Of a DNA stretch of 52,695 nucleotides, positions 1-9,744 are shown in pieces (position 1 is the first letter of the stretch; every line of letters starts with the position of its first letter). The stretch lies in the NCBI GenBank assembly GCA_019056785.1, contig DXJV01000091.1, positions 1-52,695 on the forward strand. Direction: 5' to 3'. The stretch comes from Candidatus Heimdallarchaeota archaeon (GTDB lineage: Archaea > Asgardarchaeota > Heimdallarchaeia > JABLTI01). Both the position numbers and the translations under genes were made by a program. A model generated the notes under the pieces. That model searched no databases and had not been told where the DNA came from. It was given only the letters and a program-made list of their open reading frames with translations.

Positions 1-585
1 ACTTTGAGCCATATAGGTCATACGTTTATTGAGATCTCCTTTCATACCATAAACAAGTCCTAAGCAAATGTAGCATTCTGCCCTCTCAAACTTCTCGTTA
101 TTAATTGTATAATACTTAAGACATGTGTTAATGTTGTTAATAGCTTGAGTTAAATTACCTGTAGTTTTAAATATGATGCCTTTTTGATAAAGGAATCTCA
201 TCTTATAACATTCCAATGCTTTCTCATCAAGTGTCATAGGATTAATCAATAAATTCTCTAGTTTAGAAAGCATTCTCTGACTCTTCTGAATATCTCCTAA
301 ATGAGTTAAAGATTCTACAATATTAAAAATGGAATCAATCTGAAGTTCTTCTTTCTCAAATTTCTTACTCCATTCGTATGTTCTCTCTCCAAATTCGAGT
401 GCTTTTTTAAAAAAACCCACAGCATTCAAAATCTTTGCTTTGAAATTTGTAATGAGGATTTTCTCTTCTAGTTGAAGGGTGTTACTTTCCTCTAGTTTCA
501 CTACTTCTTCTAAGGCTAAGTCATAATCTCCTTTTTCAATTAGTTTACTAATAAATTCTCTCTGTTCTAAATTCATAATTGCCAT
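1..585 (-). CDS. TPR-like helical repeat protein, partial (3' end outside window)
   Basis: An open reading frame runs from an ATG at 585 leftwards off the window edge without a stop, giving about 195 N-terminal residues. The translation (begins MAIMNLEQREFISKLIEKG) is almost entirely amphipathic helix pairs of roughly 35-40 residues, with TPR-like patterns such as KAKILNAVGFFKKALEFG and AECYICLGLVYGMKGD. A second in-frame ATG lies at 576. TPR proteins usually act as scaffolds, so no specific partner can be named. It is divergent from the Arf-like GTPase at 713. The C-terminus, which would show any effector domain, is missing. Confidence 0.7.
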   Translation of the reverse strand, partial: MAIMNLEQREFISKLIEKGDYDLALEEVVKLEESNTLQLEEKILITNFKAKILNAVGFFKKALEFGERTYEWSKKFEKEELQIDSIFNIVESLTHLGDIQKSQRMLSKLENLLINPMTLDEKALECYKMRFLYQKGIIFKTTGNLTQAINNINTCLKYYTINNEKFERAECYICLGLVYGMKGDLNKRMTYMAQS

Positions 586-660
586 TCTATCATCCCCAAT
601 AGTGCCTTTTCTATTTGGTAATATAAAAGTAATTATTAAGGTAAACTTGCCACATTGTTA

Positions 661-712
661 AAACTTTAAAAGCAGTAAATTATTAATTAATATATTAATT
701 TGGGGGTTTTCC
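661..712 (+). promoter_or_regulatory. Candidate promoter of the Arf-like GTPase
   Basis: The stretch contains a TATA-like TTTAAAAG at about 665-672, roughly 40 bases before the ATG at 713, followed by an AT-only segment and a G-rich TGGGGG just upstream of the start. The spacing fits an archaeal TATA box with a short leader. This is inferred from sequence only. Confidence 0.35.
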
Positions 713-1645
713 ATGAGTAAAAAACGCTCTATTGGTTGGCTGAGAAATACTAAATCGATTGTTTTATTGGGACTTGAAAATGCTGGGAAAACAACTCTTT
801 TGAGCCAATGGGTTCGAGGTAGTACTTCAAAAACTACAACTACAATTGGTTTGGATATTGAACATGTTGAGGTTGGTTCTGAAATTTTTAATTTGATTGA
901 TCTTGGAGGACAACAACCCTTCAGGATGACCCTTTGGAAAACATATGCACAAATGGCTAGTGCAATTATCTTTGTCTTTGATATTACCGATCAAGCTAAA
1001 ACCAGCAACGCTGTTAAATGGTTCTGGCAAGTAGCTGAATGGGTTCCTGATAATGTTCCCATAATGTTTTGTGCCAATAAAATTGACTTGAAGAAGGGCA
1101 ACGAGAAAATTGCCATGAGTTTGGAAGAAATCATCACTAATTTCAACCTGAAAAAATTCGGTAGTGATGAGGCAAGGCATTCATTTAGGATTTATGAAAT
1201 CTCTGCCCTTACTGGCGAAAATGTCGAGGTTGCTATGTCATGGCTTTTAAGTCGTTTACAGGTTTCAGAAAAATCCCCAGATCTACGGAAACTAGTCATT
1301 GCAAAATCTGATGGCACAATTGTCACTGAAATTTCATTCATTAACCCTACAGAATTAAATGCTGATACGATGGAAATCAATGAAATTTTGGAACTTAATA
1401 AGAATATCACTACAAAGCAAAATACCATGCAATTTTATGAGAGTAACAATTCCATCAAATTCCTTGTTATGAGCAGCGACTATGTTTGCATTTTAAGTGC
1501 TCGGAAGGATGCAGACTTTAATTCAGTGCGTATTGTTGCAGAGACAATTCTCTCTATGTATCTTACTCAAGTTTCTGATGGTACATTTGATGAAACACTC
1601 TTTCGTGAGCTTATTGTCAACAATTTCGGTAAAACTCTCACTTAA
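713..1645 (+). CDS. Arf-family-like small GTPase with C-terminal extension
   Basis: This 310-residue protein has a complete G domain in residues 15-185. The P-loop is GLENAGKTT (about 20-28), a switch I threonine lies in TTTIGLDIE, G3 is DLGGQQPF, G4 is NKID and a G5-like ISALTG follows. The GLxxAGKTT and D(L/V)GGQ signatures are typical of the Arf/Sar group. There is no N-terminal myristoylation glycine (it begins MSKKRS), so membrane attachment would differ from eukaryotic Arf. Residues about 190-310 form an extra alpha/beta domain (DLRKLVIAKSDGTIVTEISF ... SIKFLVMSSDYVCILSA) resembling a roadblock/longin sensor fold; that reading is tentative. Such domain-extended GTPases are common in Asgard archaea. 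It is followed by the permease gene after 122 bases. Confidence 0.88.
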   Translation: MSKKRSIGWLRNTKSIVLLGLENAGKTTLLSQWVRGSTSKTTTTIGLDIEHVEVGSEIFNLIDLGGQQPFRMTLWKTYAQMASAIIFVFDITDQAKTSNAVKWFWQVAEWVPDNVPIMFCANKIDLKKGNEKIAMSLEEIITNFNLKKFGSDEARHSFRIYEISALTGENVEVAMSWLLSRLQVSEKSPDLRKLVIAKSDGTIVTEISFINPTELNADTMEINEILELNKNITTKQNTMQFYESNNSIKFLVMSSDYVCILSARKDADFNSVRIVAETILSMYLTQVSDGTFDETLFRELIVNNFGKTLT

Positions 1646-1767
1646 TATTAATTGTCGCTTTTAGCTTTTTCTCTCTCTCAAGCTACATGAGTGACAGTTC
1701 ACATAAACTTTTTTTATGATAAAGGGTTTTTATTTCAAGTTTAACGAGAAAGGACTGAAATAGTAAA

Positions 1768-3564
1768 ATGGCTGCAATGTGGCTTGGGATTATTTTAATT
1801 CTCCTCCCGTTTGTGAGTGCTTTGCTTTTATTGACTATTGCTAAATGGAAAGCTGATACTACAGGTTTTGTCATGTGGATTTTTGTGATTATTCTTGCTT
1901 TGACTTATTTCAAAACAAATGCAGGTGTCATTTTTCTTGCATCAATTGCTGGTTTCATAAAATCGTACCCCATCGCTTTAATGGTTTGTACAAGTATCTT
2001 TATGATTACTTATATGCAAAAAACGGGTGCTCTAGATAGGATTATTATTGCTTTTAAGACACTTGGTGGGGAAGGGAAGGAACCTTTTCAAATAATGTTT
2101 ATAAACATTGGTCTTGGTTGCTTCTTAGTCTCCATAGGTGCCACTCCAGTAACAATGCTACCACCAATTATGGTTGCCCTAGGGTATTCTTCTATGGCTG
2201 CTGTGGCTCTCCCGGCAATTGGTTATGATCCTTTGACAACATTTGCCTTGCTAGCTATTCCAGCAGTTATTTTTCAATCGGTAATTTCCAAGTTATTTGG
2301 AGGACTTTATCCAAGTCTTGCAGAGTGTGGCTTCATCTTCTCACTTTTTATGCCAATTGTTACAACTGGCATTGCTTTTGGGATGATGTTTATTGCAGGA
2401 GGTAAGAAACTCTTATTTCAAAAAAATACTCTTATCTTTGCAAGTGTTGGAGGGGTAACTGCTGGGGGAACTTCTATCCTTGTGAATGGTTTAGCAAAGC
2501 TCCTAGCTAATGATGGGTTAGTGCAATTAACTGGTTTAATTGTAGGCCTTTTTACTTGTATCATGATGCTCCTCTTGGCAAAAATAATGGGGTATAAAAT
2601 CTTTGACCGATCAAACCTTACTGAAGCAGATCTGGAGATTGAAAAGAAAATGCCTTTATGGAAAGCATTAATGCCCTGGATTATCCTTGTGGTTCTTTGT
2701 GGGGTTACTAATTTTGTTCCACAAATTCATAGTTATTTATTTAACACGCTCGCAATGAACATTAAAATCAGCGGAGCAAATCCAATCCCTCTTCGAGTAT
2801 TTTGGAATGCTTGGTTCTGGGTGATTATTGCAACTGTTATTTCCATGCCTTTCTTAGGAGTGAAAAAGGGCATATTAAAAGACTCGCTACGCACTTGGGC
2901 TAAACGAGCCATTCGTCCTGTTTTTTCAGCAGCAATTTTCTTTTCTATTGCATTTGTTATGAATTGGTCTGGAGCAACAGGAGCTATTGATAGTGCCACA
3001 GGGTTATGGATTCGCCTTCCTGAAAATAATATGATAACATTACTTGCAGATATAAGTGCAATTGTCTTTGGTAATTTTTATCCTTTAATCGTTCCATTTA
3101 TTGGTCTTTTGGGTGGCTTTGTCAGCGGGAGTGAAACATCGGCTATCGCCATGTTTACTCAGTACCAATTTACCACCGGAAAAAACCTTGGATTATTGGA
3201 CAAGAGTATTGTAGTTTTAGGTGCTGCGAATGGTGTTGGTGGTGGTCTTGCAAGTGTATTGAGCCCGGCAAAAATACAAAATGCTACAGCAGTGATTGAT
3301 AAGCAAGGAATTGAAGGAGATGTCATCAAAAAAACTTCCCCAATTGCATTGCTAATGACCACTTCTGTTGCAGTGCTCACTCTTTGCTGGGTGAATCGTT
3401 ACGCATGGTACTATTGGATTGCAGCTTTTGCAGCAGAAATTTGTCTTTTATTAATTCTCTATTTACTTGTTATGGGCGTCCAAAAACTACTCAAGAAACG
3501 AACCGCCCTTAAACAAACTGCACAAGCTACAGCAGAAGAGAAAAAGGAGGAAGAAAGCAAATGA
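1768..3564 (+). CDS. L-lactate permease (LctP) family transporter
   Basis: A 598-residue integral membrane protein with about 13-14 hydrophobic segments. Family-typical stretches are visible: IGATPVTMLPPIMVALGY near residue 130, LLGGFVSGSETSAIAMFTQYQ near 450, and ANGVGGGLASVLSPAKIQNATAV near 490. These match the conserved SGSxTxxxxMF and NxxGxxxSPxxIxxATA patterns of the LctP family (TC 2.A.14), which import lactate or glycolate with protons or ions. The C-terminus is a charged cytoplasmic tail (KKRTALKQTAQATAEEKKEEE). The stop codon overlaps the ATG of the next small ORF (ATGA), which points to translational coupling. The exact substrate cannot be read from sequence. Confidence 0.85.
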   Translation: MAAMWLGIILILLPFVSALLLLTIAKWKADTTGFVMWIFVIILALTYFKTNAGVIFLASIAGFIKSYPIALMVCTSIFMITYMQKTGALDRIIIAFKTLGGEGKEPFQIMFINIGLGCFLVSIGATPVTMLPPIMVALGYSSMAAVALPAIGYDPLTTFALLAIPAVIFQSVISKLFGGLYPSLAECGFIFSLFMPIVTTGIAFGMMFIAGGKKLLFQKNTLIFASVGGVTAGGTSILVNGLAKLLANDGLVQLTGLIVGLFTCIMMLLLAKIMGYKIFDRSNLTEADLEIEKKMPLWKALMPWIILVVLCGVTNFVPQIHSYLFNTLAMNIKISGANPIPLRVFWNAWFWVIIATVISMPFLGVKKGILKDSLRTWAKRAIRPVFSAAIFFSIAFVMNWSGATGAIDSATGLWIRLPENNMITLLADISAIVFGNFYPLIVPFIGLLGGFVSGSETSAIAMFTQYQFTTGKNLGLLDKSIVVLGAANGVGGGLASVLSPAKIQNATAVIDKQGIEGDVIKKTSPIALLMTTSVAVLTLCWVNRYAWYYWIAAFAAEICLLLILYLLVMGVQKLLKKRTALKQTAQATAEEKKEEESK

Positions 3565-3701
3565 TAGCAGAGATTCTTGCGTATATATCTGTCGGTATCA
3601 TCACACTTGCCTGGCTTATTGTAGTTATACACTCGATGGTGAAGACTTTAATGGCTAAAAGAAAAGCAAAACAAACTACTAGTGGTGAAGAACTTGAATG
3701 A
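3561..3701 (+). CDS. Micro membrane protein A (46 aa) coupled to the permease
   Basis: The ATG at 3561 overlaps the permease stop and is preceded by a strong Shine-Dalgarno AAGGAGG at 3544-3550. The 46-residue product has one transmembrane helix (ILAYISVGIITLAWLIVVI) followed by a basic amphipathic tail (HSMVKTLMAKRKAKQ). It is too short for routine gene calling, but the ribosome site and overlap argue that it is translated. The tail motif VKTLMAKRK resembles VKTLLKKQEK in the next small ORF, suggesting a related pair. A role as small accessory subunit of the transporter is inference. Confidence 0.6.
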   Translation: MIAEILAYISVGIITLAWLIVVIHSMVKTLMAKRKAKQTTSGEELE

Positions 3702-3828
3702 GATTGCAACTTTAGCAGTAACAATTGTAGGAATTAGCATCATTTTGGCGACAGTTGGGATTATGTTTTTCTTTATCATTGAAGACTTGGTAAAAACTTT
3801 GCTAAAAAAGCAAGAAAAAATCAATTGA
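3694..3828 (+). CDS. Micro membrane protein B (44 aa)
   Basis: A TTG at 3694 lies inside the end of the preceding micro ORF (8-base overlap) and has a GGTGA site at 3684-3688. The 44-residue product is one transmembrane helix (IATLAVTIVGISIILATVGIMFFFII) plus a charged tail EDLVKTLLKKQEKIN. The helix-then-VKTL(L/M)xK layout matches micro protein A. There is no ATG, so the start is less certain than for A. An alternative is that this is untranslated 3' sequence, but the clean hydrophobic helix argues otherwise. Confidence 0.45.
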   Translation: MNEIATLAVTIVGISIILATVGIMFFFIIEDLVKTLLKKQEKIN

Positions 3829-3871
3829 TAATAAAAAAGAGTGGAGAAGTTTAGGGAAAAGAGAACGAAGT

Positions 3872-6800
3872 TCACCATTTTTCGCTAATTTCTCTGATCC
3901 AAATAGTTGATGCTTTTTCGGCTGCAATTCTAAATGTTTCATTATCGCCTTGTGTACCACTATCTATAGCATTTACAAGTTCTTTTGAGATGGTGAAAAG
4001 TGACTGTATCACAGGATTAATCTGTTCTGGGAGGTTCTCAGATGTCAAGAGTATTTCTAATTTCTCGAGTAATTTTGCATTTAACTCTCGTGTCATGTCA
4101 AAATCTCGCTCAAGTATTGCACTAAGTGCTTGCTGGGTTTCCTGGATTAATTGAATAAATACTTGTTGCATTTCCGGCTCAAGTTTTGCGATCAATTGTT
4201 CTATGGAATCCACTTGTATGCGTTCTTTCGGCAGTGTTTCTTCTTGAATTGCTGGTGTCGTTTCCTCAGCCATCTCTATTGGTTGTTGTGGCGGTTCCTC
4301 TTTTACTAAAGGTTGCTGATAGCTTTCTTCTGTTGTTGTGGTATACTCTTGTGCTGGTGGTTGATATTCTTGTTGAGTTGAATACTCTGCAAATTCAGAT
4401 GATAATTCTACTTCCTCGTACTCACTTTCATCAATAAGCTCTGCTGTGTCGCTAATGCCAAAGTGGACCTGTACTAAGATATTCGCTCCTGGGAAGGTAT
4501 TAGGTGTTATCAGTAAATCTTCTTGCTGAAGGATTTCACCATAATCCTGTTCAAAGGCTTTAGTGAATTCCAAGATCTTCTGTTTGTGGATTGGCTTTAT
4601 CTTGTTGACCATCAAAACTGAATCACCATAATTCCCAGGGCAAATAAGCACTTTTTTATCACCAATGTCTACGCTTTGGATTTTCATCTTGGATTTTTCC
4701 CCAGTTATCTCTTCCAACACACCGCGAATACCGGTCATTGCCCCTCCAAAGAGTAAATCACCTTTTACCAATTCAGGTTTATTCATCATATAGACACAAG
4801 GTAGACCGTTTAAAATATAAGCGATAGTAATGATCTCATTTTTCCATCCTAAATTCATCACTCGTTTACGGATGGCAACACTAAGAACAATGATTAGAAT
4901 AATAAAGAGTACTACTCCGGCGGCTATATAAATTAGGTTGTTTCCTTGCAAAATCCAAGGAATAATTGTTTTTTCTGTCAAAGATACTTGATAATTGTGA
5001 ATTAAAGTATTCCCTGCCAGGTCACTTACAATTACTTGGATAGTATAATCAGCCAAAGGTATTTGGACAATACTAAAGGTGATGCTATATACGCCTAAAG
5101 TTGGTGTGCTTGTATTTGTCGGTGTAAGGAGAAAACTTTGGTTAATTTCACTATTCATAATTCGGATTGAAACTGTTTGTAATCCAACATTATCATTAAC
5201 AGTTATTGTTATTGTAAAGTTTGTTGTGCCAGGCTCAAATTCAATTTTTACCGGTTCACCCCCGCTGCCATTACTAAGTGATTGGTCATTGATTAAAATG
5301 CCAAGAACATTTGGTGTCTGAGCATCGACAATGATTGTTTGTTCTAAAAGGGTTTCTCGTTTTTGAGAATCTTCAACAACAATAATCAAAGTATGACTTC
5401 CTTCACTAGCAGTATAGTGTGTTGATGCCAAGATAGCGAACTCGAGTGCAAATGGTTGGGTTTGTATGCTTGCCGAGTAATCATAAGTATAAATTTTAGC
5501 CCCGTCAATAAAAATGGTTATTCCTTGGACGCCGATCTGCGGTTCTGAAATTGTCAATTCTACGCCGAATGAACCGGTATTTGTGTAGTAGGGGTTTGAG
5601 AGATTGACTGAAAAGGTTGGTAGTAAGAGATACAATTGGAGCACGATTTTTTCCTGGGCTATGTTTGTGGCAAAATCTTCGGCTTGAATAGTAATCGTTA
5701 CCACACTTGTTGTTGTATTTAAGAACAGATATTGCTCTGTTTGACTGCTTGACCAATTATAATACGCAATACCATCAACAAATATTGTAAATCTTTTAAC
5801 GCCACTTCCAGAGTCGTCCCCGGTCCAGACGAGATAAATAGTTGAATCATAAATCATTGAATTATTTGCTGGGTTACTTATCGAAATTACCGGTCCTTGC
5901 TGGTCGATTGTTATCCAACACATGGCAGAATAATTAACTCCTGTAGTGATTGCCATAACGGTCAAGTTGTATAAAGGATATTCATCTAAGGGAATTGGTC
6001 CAAAATTAACTAATAGATTAGTTGTGGTATTATCATTTATCGTATAATTGATTGTACCATTAATGTAAATGATAAATCCTTGTAAATTAGTGAGGTCATT
6101 CCAATCCCAACTGACAGCTACATCTGTTGTGGAGGAGAAATAATGATCAGACACAGGAAAAGTAATAATCAATTGTGCCAATGACGCGACTCTGTTTACA
6201 AAGATAGTATCACTTGTTGTATGATTTAACATATCGAGTGCCCGAACAGTAATGGTATAACTCTTTACAGTCGGAAGTGTAATCGTCGCATATGTTTGAT
6301 CTTCATTTGTAATGGTTGTTTGAAGAGTTCCATCAACATAAATTTGATACTCACGCAAGCCCGCGCCTGCATCGTAGCTCTCCCAATTAAGATTGATGTA
6401 ATCGAAACTTGTATTATAATTATTTACCGGCTTCAAAATGTTGACATAGGGTCCCACTCGGTCAACAATTAGCGTTATAACATCTTCTTTACTATTTCCT
6501 GCAAGGTCAAAGGCAGTTGCTGAAACAACCTTATACCCATCATCCACAAGATCTATAACAGCAGATGTATCTAATCCGGAATACGCCGGTGCACCATTGA
6601 CTGTTATTTCGGTATGATCGATTCCTGTGCCGTCAAAATTATCTGCTACGGTCCATTCTAAAAGAATGCTCGTTGTTTCAATAACAGCATAATCCAAATG
6701 AGAGGTTATCTCGATTGTCGGGGCAATTGAATCTTTTGTTATCGTTATCGTTGCAGAGTTGCTGTTTCCTGCCCGATCAAATGCCCAAACAGCAATTGTA

Positions 6801-9556
6801 TATTGGGCATCTATACCAAGAGTAACAATGAATGAACTGGAAGATGTGGTTCCATTAAGAACACCATTAAGGAATATTTGATAATAGTCAATGCCACTTA
6901 AAGCGTCACTACCAGACCACTGTACTTGAACTGTTGCCAGTTTAACAGCTGCACCATCCAAAGGAGTGATAATAGTAATTGTAGGGTTAGTGAGGTCTCG
7001 AATAATGAAAATCGTATCTCTTCCCGTGTTAAGTGCCAAGTCAACCGCAATAACAGTAATATTAAAAATCCCTTCATCTAAGCCAAGAGCAACAAAATCA
7101 ATTACTTGGCTATTAGTAGAATTGGTATATACAGGAAAAGAACTATTAATATAAATATCATAATGATCAAAATCGCCATTTTTATCTGAATAGGTGAGCA
7201 GCAGAGTAACTGTGTCTTTATTTGTTACATAATTGTTGCTCGGTTGAAGTATAGTTACTTCTGGTGAAGCAAGATTAATGGTAACAGTAATTGAAGCAGT
7301 ATCGAACTTGCCAGTAATTCCTGTCCCATTAACAAGAATGGTGTTCTGCCCTTCTAACAAGGGCAGGAGAATTCCTCTTTGCGCTCCCCCGGTACGGGCA
7401 TAAAATGTTCCGTTAATATAAATATCAAAATGATGGAGGGTATAACTATCAACAGCGGACCATTGAACAAAAACATTTGGATCCTTTTTAACTGAACCAT
7501 CACTTGGAGATGTAATGGTTACTACCGGTGAAGCGGATTTTCCAAGGCTGATAATTTGCCCATAGGTATCACCAACGAAGAGTTCTGTTTCGCCATCTTT
7601 ATCTAAATCGACTAACTGAATGGCTCCTCTCTTTCCAACGGTATCGCCAATGTCGCCGGACCATTCAATAGTGTAGGAAAGATTATCAGAGCCTGTGTCT
7701 GTGACGTTCATTATGTAGAGGGTTCCATTACTTGCACCAAAAATTAATTCATTTGCACCATCGCCGTCGATATCACCAATTGCAGCACCGCCGCCCATGA
7801 TCGGTTTATTGGTATTATTTATGAGAAATTCAATGGGGGGGTTAGCATTAGAAAAGGTATTGTTCCTAAATACCCGCAAATAATTTCTACCTACGAAAAC
7901 ACTTTCATTTACCCCGTTGTTGTCAACATCTCCTACTAGAATTGTATGGATAAATTGATCCTTAGTTGTGGTTGATGACCCTCCAGAGAGGTCATCTTGT
8001 TGATTGTCTTCAAATATTGAAAAAAAACCGCTATTTTCGAAAATTTGTACTCCTACTAAGGATAAATTATCTCTATTATCATATTGTGCTGCTGTTAAAA
8101 GTTCCAATTTGTTGTCATTATCCATATCACCAATTTGCACAGCATGATACCCTGAAGCTTTGCTTCCAAAAATGTTGGGCAGATCATTGGCAGTTAAACT
8201 GTCTTGCAAGCTAAAAGTATCAGAAGCACTATCATAATTAATAATAAATATGCACGCATCTACAAATGTGGTCCGGTGGGCACTAACAACAATTTGAGGT
8301 TCATTGCCTAAGTTTAAGATATCGCCTATGGCTATAAAGCCCATAAGATTTCTAGCAGCAGTAAAAATATATTCAGAAGTATCGAAATCTTGAGTTGTAG
8401 CATTCCAATCCGTAAACCGAAGTATTCGATGGGTATTACTTACAATATAGATTTCATCTTCACCGTTGCCATCAAAATCATAGGTGGCAATTCCTAGGGG
8501 TTTGATCATTTTCGATTGATGAGCTGTTGTCCAGGACGCCCATATGCGAGTAAATTCATTACTTATATAATCATAAATTGCCAGAAGATTCTCACTTCCG
8601 GTGACGGTGCTATTTGACCCCACAATTAATTCTTGATCGCCATTCCCATCAATATCTCCCAATGCAAGAAAAGTTGCATTATTCCACCCAAGAACACCAT
8701 CTTTAATGTTCGTATTTTCTTCAATTATATATTGGGTATATGCTGTTTCTTCCCCAAGATAGAGGTCACCCCATTTGTTCGCCTCTTCCCGGATTTCTGA
8801 AGGGCTGCTACTAACAAAGGGCCAAGTAATTGTTGCAGAAAGACTTAAGAAATTATCAAATCCTTCACAAGCGAAGCCTAATATTTCACCCGGAGACTTT
8901 AATAGTAAACTTAAAGGAAACCTAATCTCGTATTGTCGATGATTCGCGCTGTTAAAATAAGAGGAACCAAAAGCGCTATTGATAAGGATTTTTGAATTTG
9001 TTAGGGGGGTACCAAGAACACCATTTTCCAATTCGCTCCATTGTCTCGAGGATTCAGAATAGCCTTTTAGTAAAACAAATTGCCCTGTGTTCCCAGTGAG
9101 CGAGGTATTGTCAATAAATAGTATTTGTCGGTCACCTGTAGTTAAAATACCATTATGATCTAAATCAAAATAAAGTGCCATTCCCCAAGGATTAGCTGGT
9201 GTCTGAACAAGGTAATCGGTCATGTCTAACCCAAAAAAGAAGTAGCTATTATTATTTTGAATGAGTAATTTACCCGTTACAGTTTGTGTGTTATCATACA
9301 ATGAATAAACAGCTGCTCCGGACCACTCGGCTGCAATATTTGTTAGATTAAAGTTAATCAACCCATCAATTACTGGAGCAGTATTATTCCACAACGAGAA
9401 TAGCTCCAGTGGTTCGGCATTTTTTGAATGGGCATCACCAAAATTACTCGGTGAGGTATAAATTAAAATAGTAAAAATAGTTGAAATGCAAATTACTGCA
9501 AGAATTAATGAACTCTTTATTTGATATTTTTTAAATAATAATTTTCCGGTGGTCAT
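3872..9556 (-). CDS. Giant membrane-anchored surface protein with FG-GAP and Ig-like repeats and a cytoplasmic longin/roadblock-like domain
   Basis: The preferred start is the ATG at 9556, behind GGAGA; an upstream ATG at 9613 adds 19 residues. The product is about 1894 residues. Order: signal/anchor helix (SSLILAVICISTIFTILIYT, about 15-35); a CBM9/DOMON-like domain (APVIDG...EWSGAAVYSLYD, about 55-270); six FG-GAP/VCBS-type calcium-binding repeats (such as DIDGNGDQELIVGS and DLDKDGETELFVGD, about 300-660); then seven clear and two divergent Ig-like repeats of about 90 residues with the motif (S/N)PxVTIxxPxDG, to about 1525. One transmembrane helix (NLIYIAAGVVLFIILIIVLSVAI) follows. Inside the cell is an alpha/beta domain (TIAYILNGLPCVYMMNK ... 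VDIGDKKVLICPG, about 1565-1675) resembling longin/roadblock folds, then a Pro/Glu/Gln-rich linker and a helical C-terminus. This suggests a receptor or adhesin that signals to GTPases; function is inferred. The gene is intact over 5.7 kb. Confidence 0.85.
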   Translation of the reverse strand: MTTGKLLFKKYQIKSSLILAVICISTIFTILIYTSPSNFGDAHSKNAEPLELFSLWNNTAPVIDGLINFNLTNIAAEWSGAAVYSLYDNTQTVTGKLLIQNNNSYFFFGLDMTDYLVQTPANPWGMALYFDLDHNGILTTGDRQILFIDNTSLTGNTGQFVLLKGYSESSRQWSELENGVLGTPLTNSKILINSAFGSSYFNSANHRQYEIRFPLSLLLKSPGEILGFACEGFDNFLSLSATITWPFVSSSPSEIREEANKWGDLYLGEETAYTQYIIEENTNIKDGVLGWNNATFLALGDIDGNGDQELIVGSNSTVTGSENLLAIYDYISNEFTRIWASWTTAHQSKMIKPLGIATYDFDGNGEDEIYIVSNTHRILRFTDWNATTQDFDTSEYIFTAARNLMGFIAIGDILNLGNEPQIVVSAHRTTFVDACIFIINYDSASDTFSLQDSLTANDLPNIFGSKASGYHAVQIGDMDNDNKLELLTAAQYDNRDNLSLVGVQIFENSGFFSIFEDNQQDDLSGGSSTTTKDQFIHTILVGDVDNNGVNESVFVGRNYLRVFRNNTFSNANPPIEFLINNTNKPIMGGGAAIGDIDGDGANELIFGASNGTLYIMNVTDTGSDNLSYTIEWSGDIGDTVGKRGAIQLVDLDKDGETELFVGDTYGQIISLGKSASPVVTITSPSDGSVKKDPNVFVQWSAVDSYTLHHFDIYINGTFYARTGGAQRGILLPLLEGQNTILVNGTGITGKFDTASITVTINLASPEVTILQPSNNYVTNKDTVTLLLTYSDKNGDFDHYDIYINSSFPVYTNSTNSQVIDFVALGLDEGIFNITVIAVDLALNTGRDTIFIIRDLTNPTITIITPLDGAAVKLATVQVQWSGSDALSGIDYYQIFLNGVLNGTTSSSSFIVTLGIDAQYTIAVWAFDRAGNSNSATITITKDSIAPTIEITSHLDYAVIETTSILLEWTVADNFDGTGIDHTEITVNGAPAYSGLDTSAVIDLVDDGYKVVSATAFDLAGNSKEDVITLIVDRVGPYVNILKPVNNYNTSFDYINLNWESYDAGAGLREYQIYVDGTLQTTITNEDQTYATITLPTVKSYTITVRALDMLNHTTSDTIFVNRVASLAQLIITFPVSDHYFSSTTDVAVSWDWNDLTNLQGFIIYINGTINYTINDNTTTNLLVNFGPIPLDEYPLYNLTVMAITTGVNYSAMCWITIDQQGPVISISNPANNSMIYDSTIYLVWTGDDSGSGVKRFTIFVDGIAYYNWSSSQTEQYLFLNTTTSVVTITIQAEDFATNIAQEKIVLQLYLLLPTFSVNLSNPYYTNTGSFGVELTISEPQIGVQGITIFIDGAKIYTYDYSASIQTQPFALEFAILASTHYTASEGSHTLIIVVEDSQKRETLLEQTIIVDAQTPNVLGILINDQSLSNGSGGEPVKIEFEPGTTNFTITITVNDNVGLQTVSIRIMNSEINQSFLLTPTNTSTPTLGVYSITFSIVQIPLADYTIQVIVSDLAGNTLIHNYQVSLTEKTIIPWILQGNNLIYIAAGVVLFIILIIVLSVAIRKRVMNLGWKNEIITIAYILNGLPCVYMMNKPELVKGDLLFGGAMTGIRGVLEEITGEKSKMKIQSVDIGDKKVLICPGNYGDSVLMVNKIKPIHKQKILEFTKAFEQDYGEILQQEDLLITPNTFPGANILVQVHFGISDTAELIDESEYEEVELSSEFAEYSTQQEYQPPAQEYTTTTEESYQQPLVKEEPPQQPIEMAEETTPAIQEETLPKERIQVDSIEQLIAKLEPEMQQVFIQLIQETQQALSAILERDFDMTRELNAKLLEKLEILLTSENLPEQINPVIQSLFTISKELVNAIDSGTQGDNETFRIAAEKASTIWIREISEKW

Positions 9557-9744
9557 TGGAAATTCTCCGGTTTCTATATTGGAATTTTTTACTTTAAATA
9601 GAAACAAATTCAAAATTATTTTGTTCTTTCTTTATGTAAGCTTTTCTATGAATAATTAATACCTTTTTGGTAGACGCAAAAAAGGAAAAAGAGTTATGAA
9701 AGCAGTTGAGTCTTCACTACCACTTGCAAATAAGGATAGAAATT

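Noticed and set aside
4186..8214. Several plus-strand ORFs opposite the giant surface gene
   Set aside because: They are antisense shadows of a repeat-rich, intact gene and have no ribosome sites or recognisable domains.
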